Counted from the first letter of the stretch, positions 46,457 to 56,076 are shown. The stretch: 64,000 bases of DNA from Paracoccus sp. DMF-8 (GCF_029309835.1 NZ_JARJHL010000010.1:785796-849795); one strand, 5' to 3'. A program made the numbers and translations. The notes: a model not told the origin generated them from the sequence alone.

Positions 46457-49084
46457 ATGGCCATGATCCCCATCAGCCAGTTCGAACACGACGCTGTCTG
46501 CTATGACTTCATCGACCTGCCGACTGCGGCCGGAGCGGATTTGGGGCGTTTGCCCTGGATCCAACGCATCCTGCTGGAAAACGTGCTGCGCACTGCGGGC
46601 GAGGACGCCCATGCCGCACAGGCCGCAATCCTGGGCTGGTTGACCGAGGGTCGCAGCGAGATCGAGATCCCCTTTCTGCCCAACCGCGTCCTGATGCACG
46701 ACACGACCTGCGGTCCGGCGTTGGTGGATATTGCCGCCATGCGTTCGGCTCTGGCCGAGGCGGGCGGCGATCCGGCGCAACTGAACCCCGTGGTGCCGGT
46801 CGATGTCTCGACCGACCATTCGGTCGCGGTTGATGCCTTTGGCACCTCGGCCGCGCGGGGGGTGAACATGGCGCGCGAATATGAGCGCAATGCCGAACGC
46901 TACAGCTTCATGAAATGGGCGACCAACACGCTGGATCGTTTCAGCGTGCATCCACCCGGCACCGGTATCATGCATACGCTGAACCTCGAGCGCCTGGCGA
47001 CCGTAGCCACGACCCTGCCACGCGGCGGGCGGGTCTGGGCGGCGCCCGACACGCTGATCGGCACCGACAGCCACACGCCCATGATCAACGGCATCGGCGT
47101 TCTGGCGTGGGGTGTCGGCGGGCTTGAGGCCGAAAGCGTGTTCTTTGGCATGCCCGTCACGCTGCGTATTCCCGACGTGGTTGGCGTGCGCCTGACTGGG
47201 CGGTTGCGCGACGGCGTGCTGTCCACCGATCTTGCCCTGCATATCACGCATGTGCTGCGCCAGATCGACCTTCAGGATAAATTCGTCGAATTCCTGGGCC
47301 CCGGCGTTTCGACTCTGACAGCGGGCGACCGTGCTGTCGTGGCGAACATGACCCCCGAATTCGGCGGCAACAGCGGTTATTTTCCGGTTGATCGCCAATC
47401 GCTCGACTACTTGCGCCGGACCGGACGGGCCGAGCCGCACATCGCCCTTGTCGAGACCTATATGCGTCGCGCCGGCCTATGGTTCGACCCCCAGGCGACC
47501 CCGCGCTATACGTCACTGCTCCACATCGACCTTGGCGCGGTAGAACCCAGTTTGGCAGGCCCCCGACGCCCGCAGGATCGCATCGCGGTCAGCGCCACCC
47601 GCGCGGCGGTCGCCGGCATGGTAAAATCCGCCACCCCGGTCGAGGGCGGGCCGAATGATGGCGCCGTCGCAATCGCGGCGATCACCAGTTGCACCAATAC
47701 TTCGGACCCACGGCTGCTGGTCGCGGCCGGGCTGCTGGCCCGCAAGGCGCGCCAATTCGGCCTGCGCCCCCCTGCCTGGTGCAAGACCTCGCTGGCGCCG
47801 GGATCGCCAACAGCGGAGCGCTATCTGCGCCGCGCCGGGCTGCTGGAAGATCTCGAGGCGGTGGGCTTTGGAATCGTCGGCTACGGCTGCACCACCTGCA
47901 TCGGTAACTCGGGTCCGCTGACCGAGGATGTGCAGCGGGCCATGGCGGATCGCGACATTCTGCCGGTCGCGGTGCTGTCGGGCAACCGCAACTTTCCGGG
48001 TCGCGTGCATCCGCAGCTCGAGGCCGGGTTCCTGGCGTCTCCGCCTTTGGTGGTCGCCTTTGCGCTGGCCGGAACAGTTGAGATTGACCTGATGGTCGAC
48101 CCCATCGGACAAGATGCGAATGGCCGGCCGGTGACGCTGGCGATGCTCTGGCCCTCGGCGACTGAGGTCGACACCGCATTAGCCAAGGCAGCCCGCGTCG
48201 AGGATTTTGCTCCGGCCTATGACGCCGCCGAAGCAAGCCGGGCCTGGCGTGATCTCGACGCGCCGTCGACCACGCTGTTTCCTTGGAATCCCGCCTCGAC
48301 TTATATCCGCCGCCCGCCCTTTGCAGGTTTCGGCAAGGGCACGTTGCTGGGCAATTTCGCAGCGCATCCCATCATGGTCGTGGGCGACGACGTGACCACC
48401 GATCACATCTCGCCCGCAGGGGCCATCCCTGCCAAGGGCGATGCCGGACGCTATCTGATCGAGAACGGCGAGGATCCGGGCGATCTGAACGTGTTTTCCT
48501 CGCGCCGCGGCAATTGGGAGGCGATGATCCGTGGCCTGTTCACCAACAAGAACGTGCGCAATCTGCTGGGCACCGACATTCCGCCCGGCGCGACCGTCCA
48601 CGCGCTTTCCGGTCAGGTGATGTCTTTGTGGTCCGCGGCCCAGCGTTACGCAACCGAGGGAACCCCGGTCGTGCTGATCGCGGGCGAGCGTTACGGGATG
48701 GGCTCGTCGCGCGACTGGGCCGCGAAGGGTGTCGCCCTTTTGGGCGTGCGGGCAGTGCTGGCGCTGAGTTTCGAGCGAATCCACCGTTGGAACCTGATCG
48801 GAATGGGCGTGCTGCCCTTGCGCTTGCCAGAGGGTTTCGGCCCCATGGAACTGGCGCTGGCGCCCGGCGATGTGGTTGAGATGCATGCCGCGCCCGAGAC
48901 GATCCACCCCCGCTGCGCCGTGCCGGTGACGATCCGCCGGGCCAATGGCGCGGTGGTGGAATTCGCGGCGACAGCGGCCATAGAAACCAATGCCGAGGTC
49001 GGGATCCTGCGCGCCGGAGGCATCCTGCCGATGATCCTGCGCGATGCGCTGGAAGCGGGCGGACATCAAAGGGCGAGAGTATAA
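46457..49084 (+). CDS. AcnA-type aconitate hydratase (system 2)
   Basis: The 875-residue protein is full length with the [4Fe-4S] ligands C412 (SCTNTSDP), C478 and C481 (CTTCIGNSG). GDDVTTDHISPAG and GERYGMGSSRDWAAKG lie in the swivelling domain. It is strongly diverged from AcnA1 in this window, so the two are not a recent duplication. The gene follows the MFS carrier directly. The acid imported by that carrier is likely converted here. An internal ATG at 46463 is a possible alternative start. Confidence 0.93.
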   Translation: MAMIPISQFEHDAVCYDFIDLPTAAGADLGRLPWIQRILLENVLRTAGEDAHAAQAAILGWLTEGRSEIEIPFLPNRVLMHDTTCGPALVDIAAMRSALAEAGGDPAQLNPVVPVDVSTDHSVAVDAFGTSAARGVNMAREYERNAERYSFMKWATNTLDRFSVHPPGTGIMHTLNLERLATVATTLPRGGRVWAAPDTLIGTDSHTPMINGIGVLAWGVGGLEAESVFFGMPVTLRIPDVVGVRLTGRLRDGVLSTDLALHITHVLRQIDLQDKFVEFLGPGVSTLTAGDRAVVANMTPEFGGNSGYFPVDRQSLDYLRRTGRAEPHIALVETYMRRAGLWFDPQATPRYTSLLHIDLGAVEPSLAGPRRPQDRIAVSATRAAVAGMVKSATPVEGGPNDGAVAIAAITSCTNTSDPRLLVAAGLLARKARQFGLRPPAWCKTSLAPGSPTAERYLRRAGLLEDLEAVGFGIVGYGCTTCIGNSGPLTEDVQRAMADRDILPVAVLSGNRNFPGRVHPQLEAGFLASPPLVVAFALAGTVEIDLMVDPIGQDANGRPVTLAMLWPSATEVDTALAKAARVEDFAPAYDAAEASRAWRDLDAPSTTLFPWNPASTYIRRPPFAGFGKGTLLGNFAAHPIMVVGDDVTTDHISPAGAIPAKGDAGRYLIENGEDPGDLNVFSSRRGNWEAMIRGLFTNKNVRNLLGTDIPPGATVHALSGQVMSLWSAAQRYATEGTPVVLIAGERYGMGSSRDWAAKGVALLGVRAVLALSFERIHRWNLIGMGVLPLRLPEGFGPMELALAPGDVVEMHAAPETIHPRCAVPVTIRRANGAVVEFAATAAIETNAEVGILRAGGILPMILRDALEAGGHQRARV

Positions 49085-49099
49085 GGATACGGGGTCGCG

Positions 49100-49972
49100 C
49101 TATTTGATCAGCGCGGCCTTGAGGTTTCCTGCCTCGCGGACATGACGATACAAGAAGGTCGCCGCCGCCTGCATGTCGCGCGCTTCGATCAGGTCCAGAA
49201 TTTCGAGATGCTCTCGGCATTGCTGCGGCAGGCGCGAACGATCGTTGGTGATGCGGTATTCCATCAGCCGCCGCACCCGGTTCACCCGCCGCACCGCATC
49301 CAGGAAGAAGTCGTTGTTGGCACAGGTCATCAGCATTTCGTGGAATTCTACATTGGTGCCGAAAATGCTGCTGCGGCTTTCGCTTTCAAAGCTTTTCAGC
49401 AGCGCCTGCTGATGCGCGCGGGCGGCGGCAAAAGCCTCGCGATCAATGCTGAAACTAGGCAACAGCAGCGCTTGCATCTCTATCGCGGCGCGGAATTGAT
49501 AAGCGTCGGCATAGGCCTTGCGCGAGGTCAGGGTTTCACGAAATTCCCAGCCGTTGCCCGGCAGCCGGTCGATCCAGCCCTCATCCGCGATCAGGTGCAG
49601 GATCTTTACGAGCCGCCCACGAGGCAGATTGTATAGCCGCATCAGTTCATTTTCGGACATCCGGTCGGGCAGCTTCCCCGACAGCCTGTCCTCTGCGATC
49701 TGGAAATAGACCGCATCCTCGGAGCCGCTTTCGCCATCGGCCTGCGGCAGGTTGGCGGCATCACGCAGCAGGAAATACCCCCGGTTCGCCTCGGAGCGGA
49801 CGACGCCCATTTCCTCAAGCTTCTTCAGGGCGCTGACGATGGGCGCGCGCGACACGCGAAAGGTGTCGGCCAGACCCTGCGCCGGCAGGTGGTGGCCTTC
49901 ACGCATGTTCTGCACACGCATGTGATCCAGAATTTGCGTCACCATCTGGGGCGAAAGACTGCTGCGGGCCAT
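49100..49972 (-). CDS. GntR-family regulator with two winged-helix segments (GntR3)
   Basis: The 290-residue protein has a first wHTH (HHLPAQGLADTFRVSRAPIV), a second (DRMSENELMRLYNLPRGRLV with GWIDRLPGNGWEF) and an FCD-type domain (YQFRAAIEMQALLLP, NVEFHEMLMTCANND). The start MARSSLSPQMV was chosen because GGAGAAG precedes it by a good distance. It converges with acnA2 and is followed upstream by the second tctABC set, one of which it probably controls. Confidence 0.86.
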   Translation of the reverse strand: MARSSLSPQMVTQILDHMRVQNMREGHHLPAQGLADTFRVSRAPIVSALKKLEEMGVVRSEANRGYFLLRDAANLPQADGESGSEDAVYFQIAEDRLSGKLPDRMSENELMRLYNLPRGRLVKILHLIADEGWIDRLPGNGWEFRETLTSRKAYADAYQFRAAIEMQALLLPSFSIDREAFAAARAHQQALLKSFESESRSSIFGTNVEFHEMLMTCANNDFFLDAVRRVNRVRRLMEYRITNDRSRLPQQCREHLEILDLIEARDMQAAATFLYRHVREAGNLKAALIK

Positions 49973-50073
49973 GATCTTCTCCGGGCTTATAGACGATATA
50001 TCCTGTTGCAATCCCGATCACGCAAGAGGCGCGGCCGCTTTCCGGCCGCGCCCCGGTTCTTGCATATAGGACC

Positions 50074-51573
50074 TCAGTCCTCGTCCTGGCGAAACCTGGA
50101 CAGTCCCTTGAAGAGGAAGGGCGCAATCAGGGCCAGAACTGCGATCCCGATCATGGTTGCCGATCCGGGGTGCTGCAACAGGATCATCGGGTCGCCAAGG
50201 CTCATCTGCAAGGCGCGGCGCAACTGGCTGTCCGCCATCGGCCCAAGGATCAGACCCACCACCGCCGGGGCGACCGGATAGTCATAGCGCCGCATGACAA
50301 AGCCCAGAAAGCCAAAGCCCACAAGCATCAGCAGTTCGACCACCGAGGGATTGGCCGCGATCGTTCCCATCGAGGCAAAGACCAGGATACCCCCGTAAAG
50401 CCAAGGCAGCGGGATCTTCAGCAGTTTCACCCAAAGCCCGACCATGGGCAGGTTCAGCACCAACAGCATGACATTGGCGATGAACAGGGACGCAACGAGG
50501 CCCCAGACCAGCGCCGGATGCTGCACAAAAAGAAGCGGACCGGGTTGCAGGTTGTATTGCTGAAACCCTGCCAGCATGACGGCCGCCGTAGCCGAGGTCG
50601 GCAGGCCCAATGTCAGCAGCGGCACCAGCGTGCCGGCCGCGCTGGCATTGTTTGCCGCCTCGGGGCCAGCAACGCCTTCGATAGCACCATGACCGAACTC
50701 CTCGGGCCGCTTCGCCAGCTTCCGCTCCATTGTGTAAGAGAGAAAGGTCGGGATCTCGGCGCCGCCAGCAGGCAGCGCACCGATCGGAAAGCCTACGGCG
50801 GTGCCGCGCAGCCAAGGCCGCCACGAGCGGCTCCAGTCCTCGCGACTCATCCAGATCGAGCCCTTGATCGCCATCGGCGCGTCATCGGAAAAGGCGTGGC
50901 GCGAGACGACGAACAGGGCCTCACCCAACGCAAACAGGCCAACCGCCAGCGTGGTAACCTCGATTCCGTCCATCAGATTCGGGACACCAAAAGCCAGTCG
51001 CGTCTGCCCGGTCAGCTGATCAATGCCGACCAGACCAAGCCACAGGCCGATGCCCAGACTGGTCAAACCGCGCAAGGGCGAAGAGCCGAAGGTGGCCGAA
51101 ACGGTGATGAAGGCAATCAGCATCAGCCCGAAATAATCCCAGGGGCCGAATTTGACTGCCAGCTTCACCAGGATCGGGGCAAAGAAGGCCAGCCCGGCCG
51201 TCGCAATCAGCGCCGCTACGAATGAGCCGATGGCGGCAGTGGCCAGCGCCGGACCACCGCGGCCGCGCTTGGCCATCTGATTTCCTTCCAGCGCGGTCAC
51301 CACCGAAGCGCTTTCCCCCGGCGTATTGAGCAGGATCGCGGTGGTCGAGCCGCCATACATGCCGCCGTAGTAAATCCCCGCGAACATGATCAATGAGCCG
51401 CCGGGATCCAGCTTGAAGGTGATCGGCAGCAGCAGCGCGACGGTCAGTGCCGGACCGATGCCCGGCAGCACGCCGACCGCCGTGCCCAGCATCACGCCAA
51501 TAGCCGCAAAGGTAAGGTTCATTGGTTCGAGCGCAGTGGCAAAGCCGCCCAGCAGGTAAAGGATCGAGTCCAT
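50074..51573 (-). CDS. tctA: Tripartite tricarboxylate transporter large permease TctA (system 2)
   Basis: The 499-residue membrane protein has the same TctA motifs as system 1 ([36 protein letters not shown]) and is clearly homologous throughout but well diverged. It acts in the inner membrane with the TctB encoded 9 bp upstream. Having two full systems suggests two different tricarboxylates or different affinities. Confidence 0.96.
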   Translation of the reverse strand: MDSILYLLGGFATALEPMNLTFAAIGVMLGTAVGVLPGIGPALTVALLLPITFKLDPGGSLIMFAGIYYGGMYGGSTTAILLNTPGESASVVTALEGNQMAKRGRGGPALATAAIGSFVAALIATAGLAFFAPILVKLAVKFGPWDYFGLMLIAFITVSATFGSSPLRGLTSLGIGLWLGLVGIDQLTGQTRLAFGVPNLMDGIEVTTLAVGLFALGEALFVVSRHAFSDDAPMAIKGSIWMSREDWSRSWRPWLRGTAVGFPIGALPAGGAEIPTFLSYTMERKLAKRPEEFGHGAIEGVAGPEAANNASAAGTLVPLLTLGLPTSATAAVMLAGFQQYNLQPGPLLFVQHPALVWGLVASLFIANVMLLVLNLPMVGLWVKLLKIPLPWLYGGILVFASMGTIAANPSVVELLMLVGFGFLGFVMRRYDYPVAPAVVGLILGPMADSQLRRALQMSLGDPMILLQHPGSATMIGIAVLALIAPFLFKGLSRFRQDED

Positions 51574-51582
51574 CGCGCCCTC

Positions 51583-52053
51583 CTAGAACAGACGTTCCAG
51601 CGGCCCCGCCGGCAGCGCCAGCGTCAGCAGCTTGTTGAAAAGCAGGAATATCCCCAACCCCAGAGCCAATCCGATCAGCAGGTCGGTCAGTATCGCCTTA
51701 CGGCCGAACGCCCGCGCCGTCAGCACGAAAAGCAGCGTGGAACCGAGGATAAAGCCGCCGCCAAGCCAGACTGACAGGGTCAGTCCTGCGAGGCCCAGAC
51801 TGACCCAGATGACCCCTGCCCAGTCCGCGGCATCTGCCTCCGGCTGTGGGCGGAAGGCTGCGATCAGGTGCCCGATCGCCAGAAGCCCCAGGAACCCGGC
51901 CACGAAATAGGACGCGGCATCGGCCCCCATGCCGTAGCTTGCGCGAATCTTCATGTTCCAGGCGTCGTGAAAGGTGATCATTGCCAGCGCGAAAAGCGCC
52001 AGGCCGATGATCAGCGTAGGCCGGTGCAGCCCGGCATCTTGCGTCGAGGTCAT
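51583..52053 (-). CDS. tctB: Tripartite tricarboxylate transporter small subunit TctB (system 2)
   Basis: The 156-residue protein has four hydrophobic segments (LIIGLALFALAMITFHD, ASYFVAGFLGLLAIGHLIAA, LTLSVWLGGGFILGSTLLFV, LLIGLALGLGIFLLFN) in the TctB arrangement. It lies between tctC and tctA. Confidence 0.9.
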   Translation of the reverse strand: MTSTQDAGLHRPTLIIGLALFALAMITFHDAWNMKIRASYGMGADAASYFVAGFLGLLAIGHLIAAFRPQPEADAADWAGVIWVSLGLAGLTLSVWLGGGFILGSTLLFVLTARAFGRKAILTDLLIGLALGLGIFLLFNKLLTLALPAGPLERLF

Positions 52054-52107
52054 GGATTTCCCCTTGGCTGGACAGGCGGGAGAGGTGCGCCCCCTCCCGC
52101 AAGGCGC

Positions 52108-53070
52108 TTAGTCGGCAAGCCCGATGGATTTCAGGATCGATCCGACCCGGTCGGTTTCCGAGGCGATGAAGTCGGTGAACTCAGCCGACGGCGCATAATA
52201 GTCGGACCAGCCGCGCGCGTTGATCAGCTCTTTCCATTCAGGCGAGGCAACGGTCTTGGCTACAGCCTCTTCAAGCTTTGCCTTTGCATCGTCAGAGACA
52301 TTCGGTCCGGCAAAGACGCCGCGCCAGTTGACCAGCTCAATGTCATAGCCCTGCGCCTTGAGCGGTTGTGCGGCGATACCCTCGATCGGCTCCGGATATG
52401 AAATCGCCAAAGCGCGAAGATCGCCGGATCTGATCTGTCCCTGCCACTCGCCATAGCCCGAAACGCCTGCCGTAACCTGACCACCCAGCATCGCCGCAAG
52501 GGATTCACCACCGCCGGAATAAGCGACATAGTTCACCTTGGCAGGATCGACCCCCGCCGCCTGGGTCACCAGCGCAGCCAGAATGTGGTCAGCGCCACCG
52601 GCCGAGCCACCGGCCCAGATCGTGTGTTCGACATCCTTCTGGATGCCCGCGACCAGATCGGCCATGGTTTGATAGGGTGACGATGCCGGAACCGCGACCA
52701 CCAGCGGATCGCCCGTCAGCCGTGCAATCGGGGTGACATTCGTCAGGTCATAGGGCGCGTCATTGGTGATGATCGCGCCAACCATGGTGATACCGCCCAC
52801 CAGCAGTTGGTCACTCTTGCCATCCGCGCCCTGCACGAATTGCGCCAGCCCCACCGTGCCGCCGGCGCCGGGGACGTTGATGACCTGGACGCTTTTCGCG
52901 TTCCCGGTCGCCATCATCACCTCTTGCAGCGAACGTGCGGCGGAGTCCCATCCTCCGCCTGCACCGGCCGGTGCCGTGATGGCCAGTTCCAGATCCTGCG
53001 CACTGGCCGGAGCGGCGGCGACAAGCGCCGCCAGCCAGGCTGCGCCCAGCCCGGAGACAAATTTGTTCAT
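52108..53070 (-). CDS. tctC: TctC-type periplasmic tricarboxylate-binding protein (system 2)
   Basis: The 320-residue protein has a signal peptide (GAAWLAALVAAAPASAQD) and the Bug-family segments NVPGAGGTVGLAQFVQG and IWAGGSAGGADHILAAL. AGGAAATC precedes the ATG. It is the first gene of the system-2 set and follows an inverted repeat that may be its operator. Confidence 0.93.
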   Translation of the reverse strand: MNKFVSGLGAAWLAALVAAAPASAQDLELAITAPAGAGGGWDSAARSLQEVMMATGNAKSVQVINVPGAGGTVGLAQFVQGADGKSDQLLVGGITMVGAIITNDAPYDLTNVTPIARLTGDPLVVAVPASSPYQTMADLVAGIQKDVEHTIWAGGSAGGADHILAALVTQAAGVDPAKVNYVAYSGGGESLAAMLGGQVTAGVSGYGEWQGQIRSGDLRALAISYPEPIEGIAAQPLKAQGYDIELVNWRGVFAGPNVSDDAKAKLEEAVAKTVASPEWKELINARGWSDYYAPSAEFTDFIASETDRVGSILKSIGLAD

Positions 53071-53110
53071 GATTTCCTCCCAAGAATCACCCTGTCAGGG
53101 GCATTCCGTC

Positions 53111-53142
53111 ATATTGCATTAAATAATTACATACAGCAATAT
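53111..53142. promoter_or_regulatory. Inverted repeat upstream of tctC (system 2)
   Basis: ATATTGC (53111-53117) and GCAATAT (53136-53142) form a perfect 7-bp dyad with an 18-bp AT-rich spacer, about 40 bp upstream of the tctC start. It is a possible site for one of the GntR-type regulators. Confidence 0.4.
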
Positions 53143-53229
53143 TAAGTTTTCTGGCACAGCTCGCAGAGGCGTTGTTCACCACATCTCTGCCCTGTCGCTC
53201 GACGACGCACTGATACCGAAATCCGGCGC

Positions 53230-53367
53230 AAGGCTCACAAGCAGGAACCGCACAGATGACACGGCGCCACCTTCTACAACTGGAGGGCCAAATTCGGTAG
53301 CATGACGGTGTCGGAAGCGAAGCGGCTGAAGGCGCTCAAAGACGAGAACGCCAAGCTGAAGAAGCGT
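53230..53367 (+). pseudogene. IS3-family orfA fragment
   Basis: The reading ATFYNWRAKFGSMTVSEAKR followed by LKALKDENAKLKK is the helix-turn-helix end and leucine zipper of an IS3-type OrfA. It stops abruptly where IS110 sequence begins. An OrfB fragment lies about 5 kb away at 58300, possibly the other half of the same element. Confidence 0.75.
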
Positions 53368-53464
53368 AAGACCGCATGTCTTTTTCACCGGCCCGGCCCA
53401 AGCGGATCAGCCTGTATTCTGATCGCGGGGCGGCAGGTGTCGTCCGTTTGCGATGGAGAAAGAC

Positions 53465-54322
53465 ATGCGGAACACCCATGGAACGATCTACGTTGGAATT
53501 GATGTGTCAAAAGACAAGCTCGCGGTTGCAATTGCGGGTGGAGCGCGGGGATGAGGTGCTGAGTCTGGGCACATTCGAGAACACACCCGCCAGCATCGAC
53601 AAACTGCTGAAGAAGCTTTCCGGACGCGGTGACGTCTCGGCCTGCTATGAGGCTGGGCCGACGGGCTACGGTCTTTACCGCCAGATACGCGCCGCCGGCT
53701 GCGCCTGCTGCGTGGTTGCGCCGTCCCTGATCCCAGTCAGGGCGGGAGAGCGGGTCAAGACAGATCGACTTGATGCCACGCGCCTCGCGCGCCTTCTGCG
53801 TGCCGGAGAATTGCCCCCCGTTTGGCTCCCCGACGAGACACATGAGGCGATGCGCGATCTGGTCCGGGCCCGGGAAAGCGCCGCAGAGGACCAGCGCCAC
53901 AAGCGCCAGCTCGTCTCGGCCTTCGTGCTGCGTCACGGGCGGATCTATCATCGCTCCAAGCCTTGGACGATGCGATATCGGCGCTGGCTGCAGACCCTGA
54001 CATTCGACCATCCCGCGCACCAGATTGCGTTGCAGGAAATGCTCCTGGCGGAACGCAATGCCTCGGAGCGGCTGAGCGGCTCACGGAGCACATCGAGGCT
54101 TTGGTGCCGGACTGGACCTTGGCACCAGCTGTGAGCGCGCCTCAAGCGCTGCGGGGCGTCGCGCTGATCAGCGCCGTGACCTTCATGGCCGAGATCGGCG
54201 ATGTGCGGCGGTTCAAGACACCGGTGAAGCTGATGGCCTATCTCGGGCTCGTGCCGAGCGAATACTCGACTGGCAAGACGATACGGCGCGGTGGCATCAC
54301 CCGCGCTGGTAAGCCGCAATAG
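53465..54322 (+). pseudogene. IS110-family transposase, multiply frameshifted
   Basis: The start MRNTHGTIYVGIDVSKDKLA is the DEDD-type N-terminus of IS110 transposases. The frame breaks after about 30 codons, resumes in another frame (ENTPASIDKLLKKLSGRGDV to KTDRLDATRLARLLRAGELP), breaks again near 54080, and continues (GVALISAVTFMAEIGDVRRF, MAYLGLVPSEYSTG) to a stop in GKPQ. At least two frameshifts and a lost C-terminus make it inactive. Confidence 0.85.
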
Positions 54323-54348
54323 TGGGGTTCGCGATGGGCGAGACGACA

Positions 54349-54786
54349 CTATAAATGTCTACTTTTCGCTCTGCCTCTCCTGCCTCGTATGCTGCCGCGT
54401 TTTCCGGCAACGTCCACAAGCCGCCTGAAGGTCGGGCATTCCATGTGCGACGGGGCCGGACAATCGGCAACATGGCGCAAGGTGTCGCGTAACGCCATCA
54501 GCTGCCGAATCTGCCGGTCGAGATCGTCCGCTTTTTCATGCAGCACGGCACGCGGCAGGTTCGGCGCTCCGTTTTGACCGAACATTCTGGAAATATCTTC
54601 CAGTGAGAAGCCTGCCGCCTTTCCCATTGCGACGAGCTTGAGCTGCAACAGCACCTCTGGTGGAAATTGCCGCCGCAGCCCATGCCGGGAGATCGACGAA
54701 ATCAAGCCGATTTCCTCGTAATAGCGCAGGGCCGAGGGGCGTATCCCCGAGCTTTCGGAAACCTCCCCAATATCGAGAAACTTCAT
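54349..54786 (-). CDS. MerR-family transcriptional regulator
   Basis: The 145-residue protein starts with the MerR winged helix (IGEVSESSGIRPSALRYYEE) and DISRMFGQNG, followed by a dimerisation helix and a C-terminal pair of cysteines (DCPAPSHMECPTF) that could sense metal, oxidant or drug. It is divergent from an MFS efflux gene with a MerR-type promoter between them, so it probably controls that gene. Confidence 0.9.
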   Translation of the reverse strand: MKFLDIGEVSESSGIRPSALRYYEEIGLISSISRHGLRRQFPPEVLLQLKLVAMGKAAGFSLEDISRMFGQNGAPNLPRAVLHEKADDLDRQIRQLMALRDTLRHVADCPAPSHMECPTFRRLVDVAGKRGSIRGRRGRAKSRHL

Positions 54787-54819
54787 GCTTGACCTAAAGT
54801 TAACTTGAATTCGTAGAGT
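54787..54819 (+). promoter_or_regulatory. MerR-type promoter/operator of the MFS efflux gene
   Basis: TTGACC (54789-54794) and TAGAGT (54814-54819) are separated by 19 bp, the over-long spacer of MerR-activated promoters. The palindrome AAGTTAACTT (54797-54806) sits in the spacer and is nearly that of the soxS operator. Confidence 0.6.
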
Positions 54820-54855
54820 GCCTTTTCACAGCGTTTCAGACAAGATGACAGAACC

Positions 54856-56076
54856 GTGAAGCAGGCGGAATCACAGCCTTCAGACAGAGCAAATCGGACG
54901 GTCATGGCGGCACTGGCGCTCTCGATGCTGCTGGCGTCGCTTGGAACCAGCATCGCCAACATCGCCCTGCCGGCGCTGACCGGCGCGTTTTCGGCCTCGT
55001 TCCAGCACGTCCAATGGGTTGTCCTGGCCTATCTCGCAACGCTGACGGTTTCGGTGATTGTCGCCGGCTGGCTCGGAGATGCCTACGGGCTGAGACGCAT
55101 GCAGTTTTTTGGCTTGGGACTGTTCGCCTCTGCCGCATTGCTCTGCGGTGTCGCGCCGAACCTCTGGATTCTGGTTGGGGCGCGAGCAATTCAGGGCATC
55201 GGAGCCGCATTCCTCATGACCCTCACCATGGCGCTGATGCGCGAAACCGCGGGCGAGGATCGCATAGGGCGCGCTATGGGCCTGCTCGGCACCGTGTCGG
55301 CCCTCGGGACGGCGCTTGGCCCATCTCTTGGGGGCGTGCTGCTGTCGATAGCGGGCTGGCAGGGGATTTTTCTGGTGCAGTTTCCCCTGGCGATTCTGGC
55401 CCTGGTTCTGGCCTTTATCGCACTGCCGCAGGGCTCGCCCAGGGAGACGGGCAGATCATCAGGCCAGCGCCCGTTGAAGACCAAGGTTCCATTTGGCTAT
55501 CTGACCGCCAATCTGCTCGTCGCGGCCGTCATGATGACGACGCTGGTGGTCGGCCCCTTCTATCTTGGTCTCGGGCTTGGCCTGACCGAGTTAGCAGTTG
55601 GTCTGGTGATGGCCGTCGGTCCGGTAACTTCGATCTTCAGCGGCATTCCATCCGGCAGGGTGGTTGACGCCTGGGGCGCACGGCGGGTTCTTGGCGGTGG
55701 GCTGATACTGCTTCTCGTCGCAACGCTGCTGCTGTCGTTTCTGCCCCATACAATCGGCGTCGTCGGATATGCGCTGAGCATTGCCATTCTGGCAGTCGGC
55801 TATCAGCTCTTTCAGGCGGCAACCAATACCGCCGTGTTGGCGGAGGTTCCAAAGGACCAGAGGGGCGGTGTCTCGGGCTTGCTCAATCTGTCGAGAAACC
55901 TCGGCCTGATAGCGGGAGCGTCCGCGATGGGCGCTGTCTTCGCCCTTGTCGCCGGAACGGATGAGCTCGGACATGCCCCGGCCTCGGCTGTCGGCGCCGG
56001 CTTGCGCATCACTTTCCTGCTTGCAGGTGGCATGACGATGGTCGCTTTGCTGATCACCCGCAGACTCTCAAGATGA
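54856..56076 (+). CDS. MFS drug-efflux-type transporter
   Basis: The 406-residue membrane protein has about 12 TM segments. The segments SLGTSIANIALPALTGAF (TM1 motif), GDAYGLRRMQFFGLG (loop 2-3 motif A) and GTALGPSLGGVLLSIAGWQG (TM5 motif C, the antiporter signature) mark a proton-coupled drug exporter. The frame starts with GTG at 54856; an ATG at 54904 would give a shorter form. The neighbouring MerR gene is its likely regulator. Confidence 0.88.
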   Translation: MKQAESQPSDRANRTVMAALALSMLLASLGTSIANIALPALTGAFSASFQHVQWVVLAYLATLTVSVIVAGWLGDAYGLRRMQFFGLGLFASAALLCGVAPNLWILVGARAIQGIGAAFLMTLTMALMRETAGEDRIGRAMGLLGTVSALGTALGPSLGGVLLSIAGWQGIFLVQFPLAILALVLAFIALPQGSPRETGRSSGQRPLKTKVPFGYLTANLLVAAVMMTTLVVGPFYLGLGLGLTELAVGLVMAVGPVTSIFSGIPSGRVVDAWGARRVLGGGLILLLVATLLLSFLPHTIGVVGYALSIAILAVGYQLFQAATNTAVLAEVPKDQRGGVSGLLNLSRNLGLIAGASAMGAVFALVAGTDELGHAPASAVGAGLRITFLLAGGMTMVALLITRRLSR

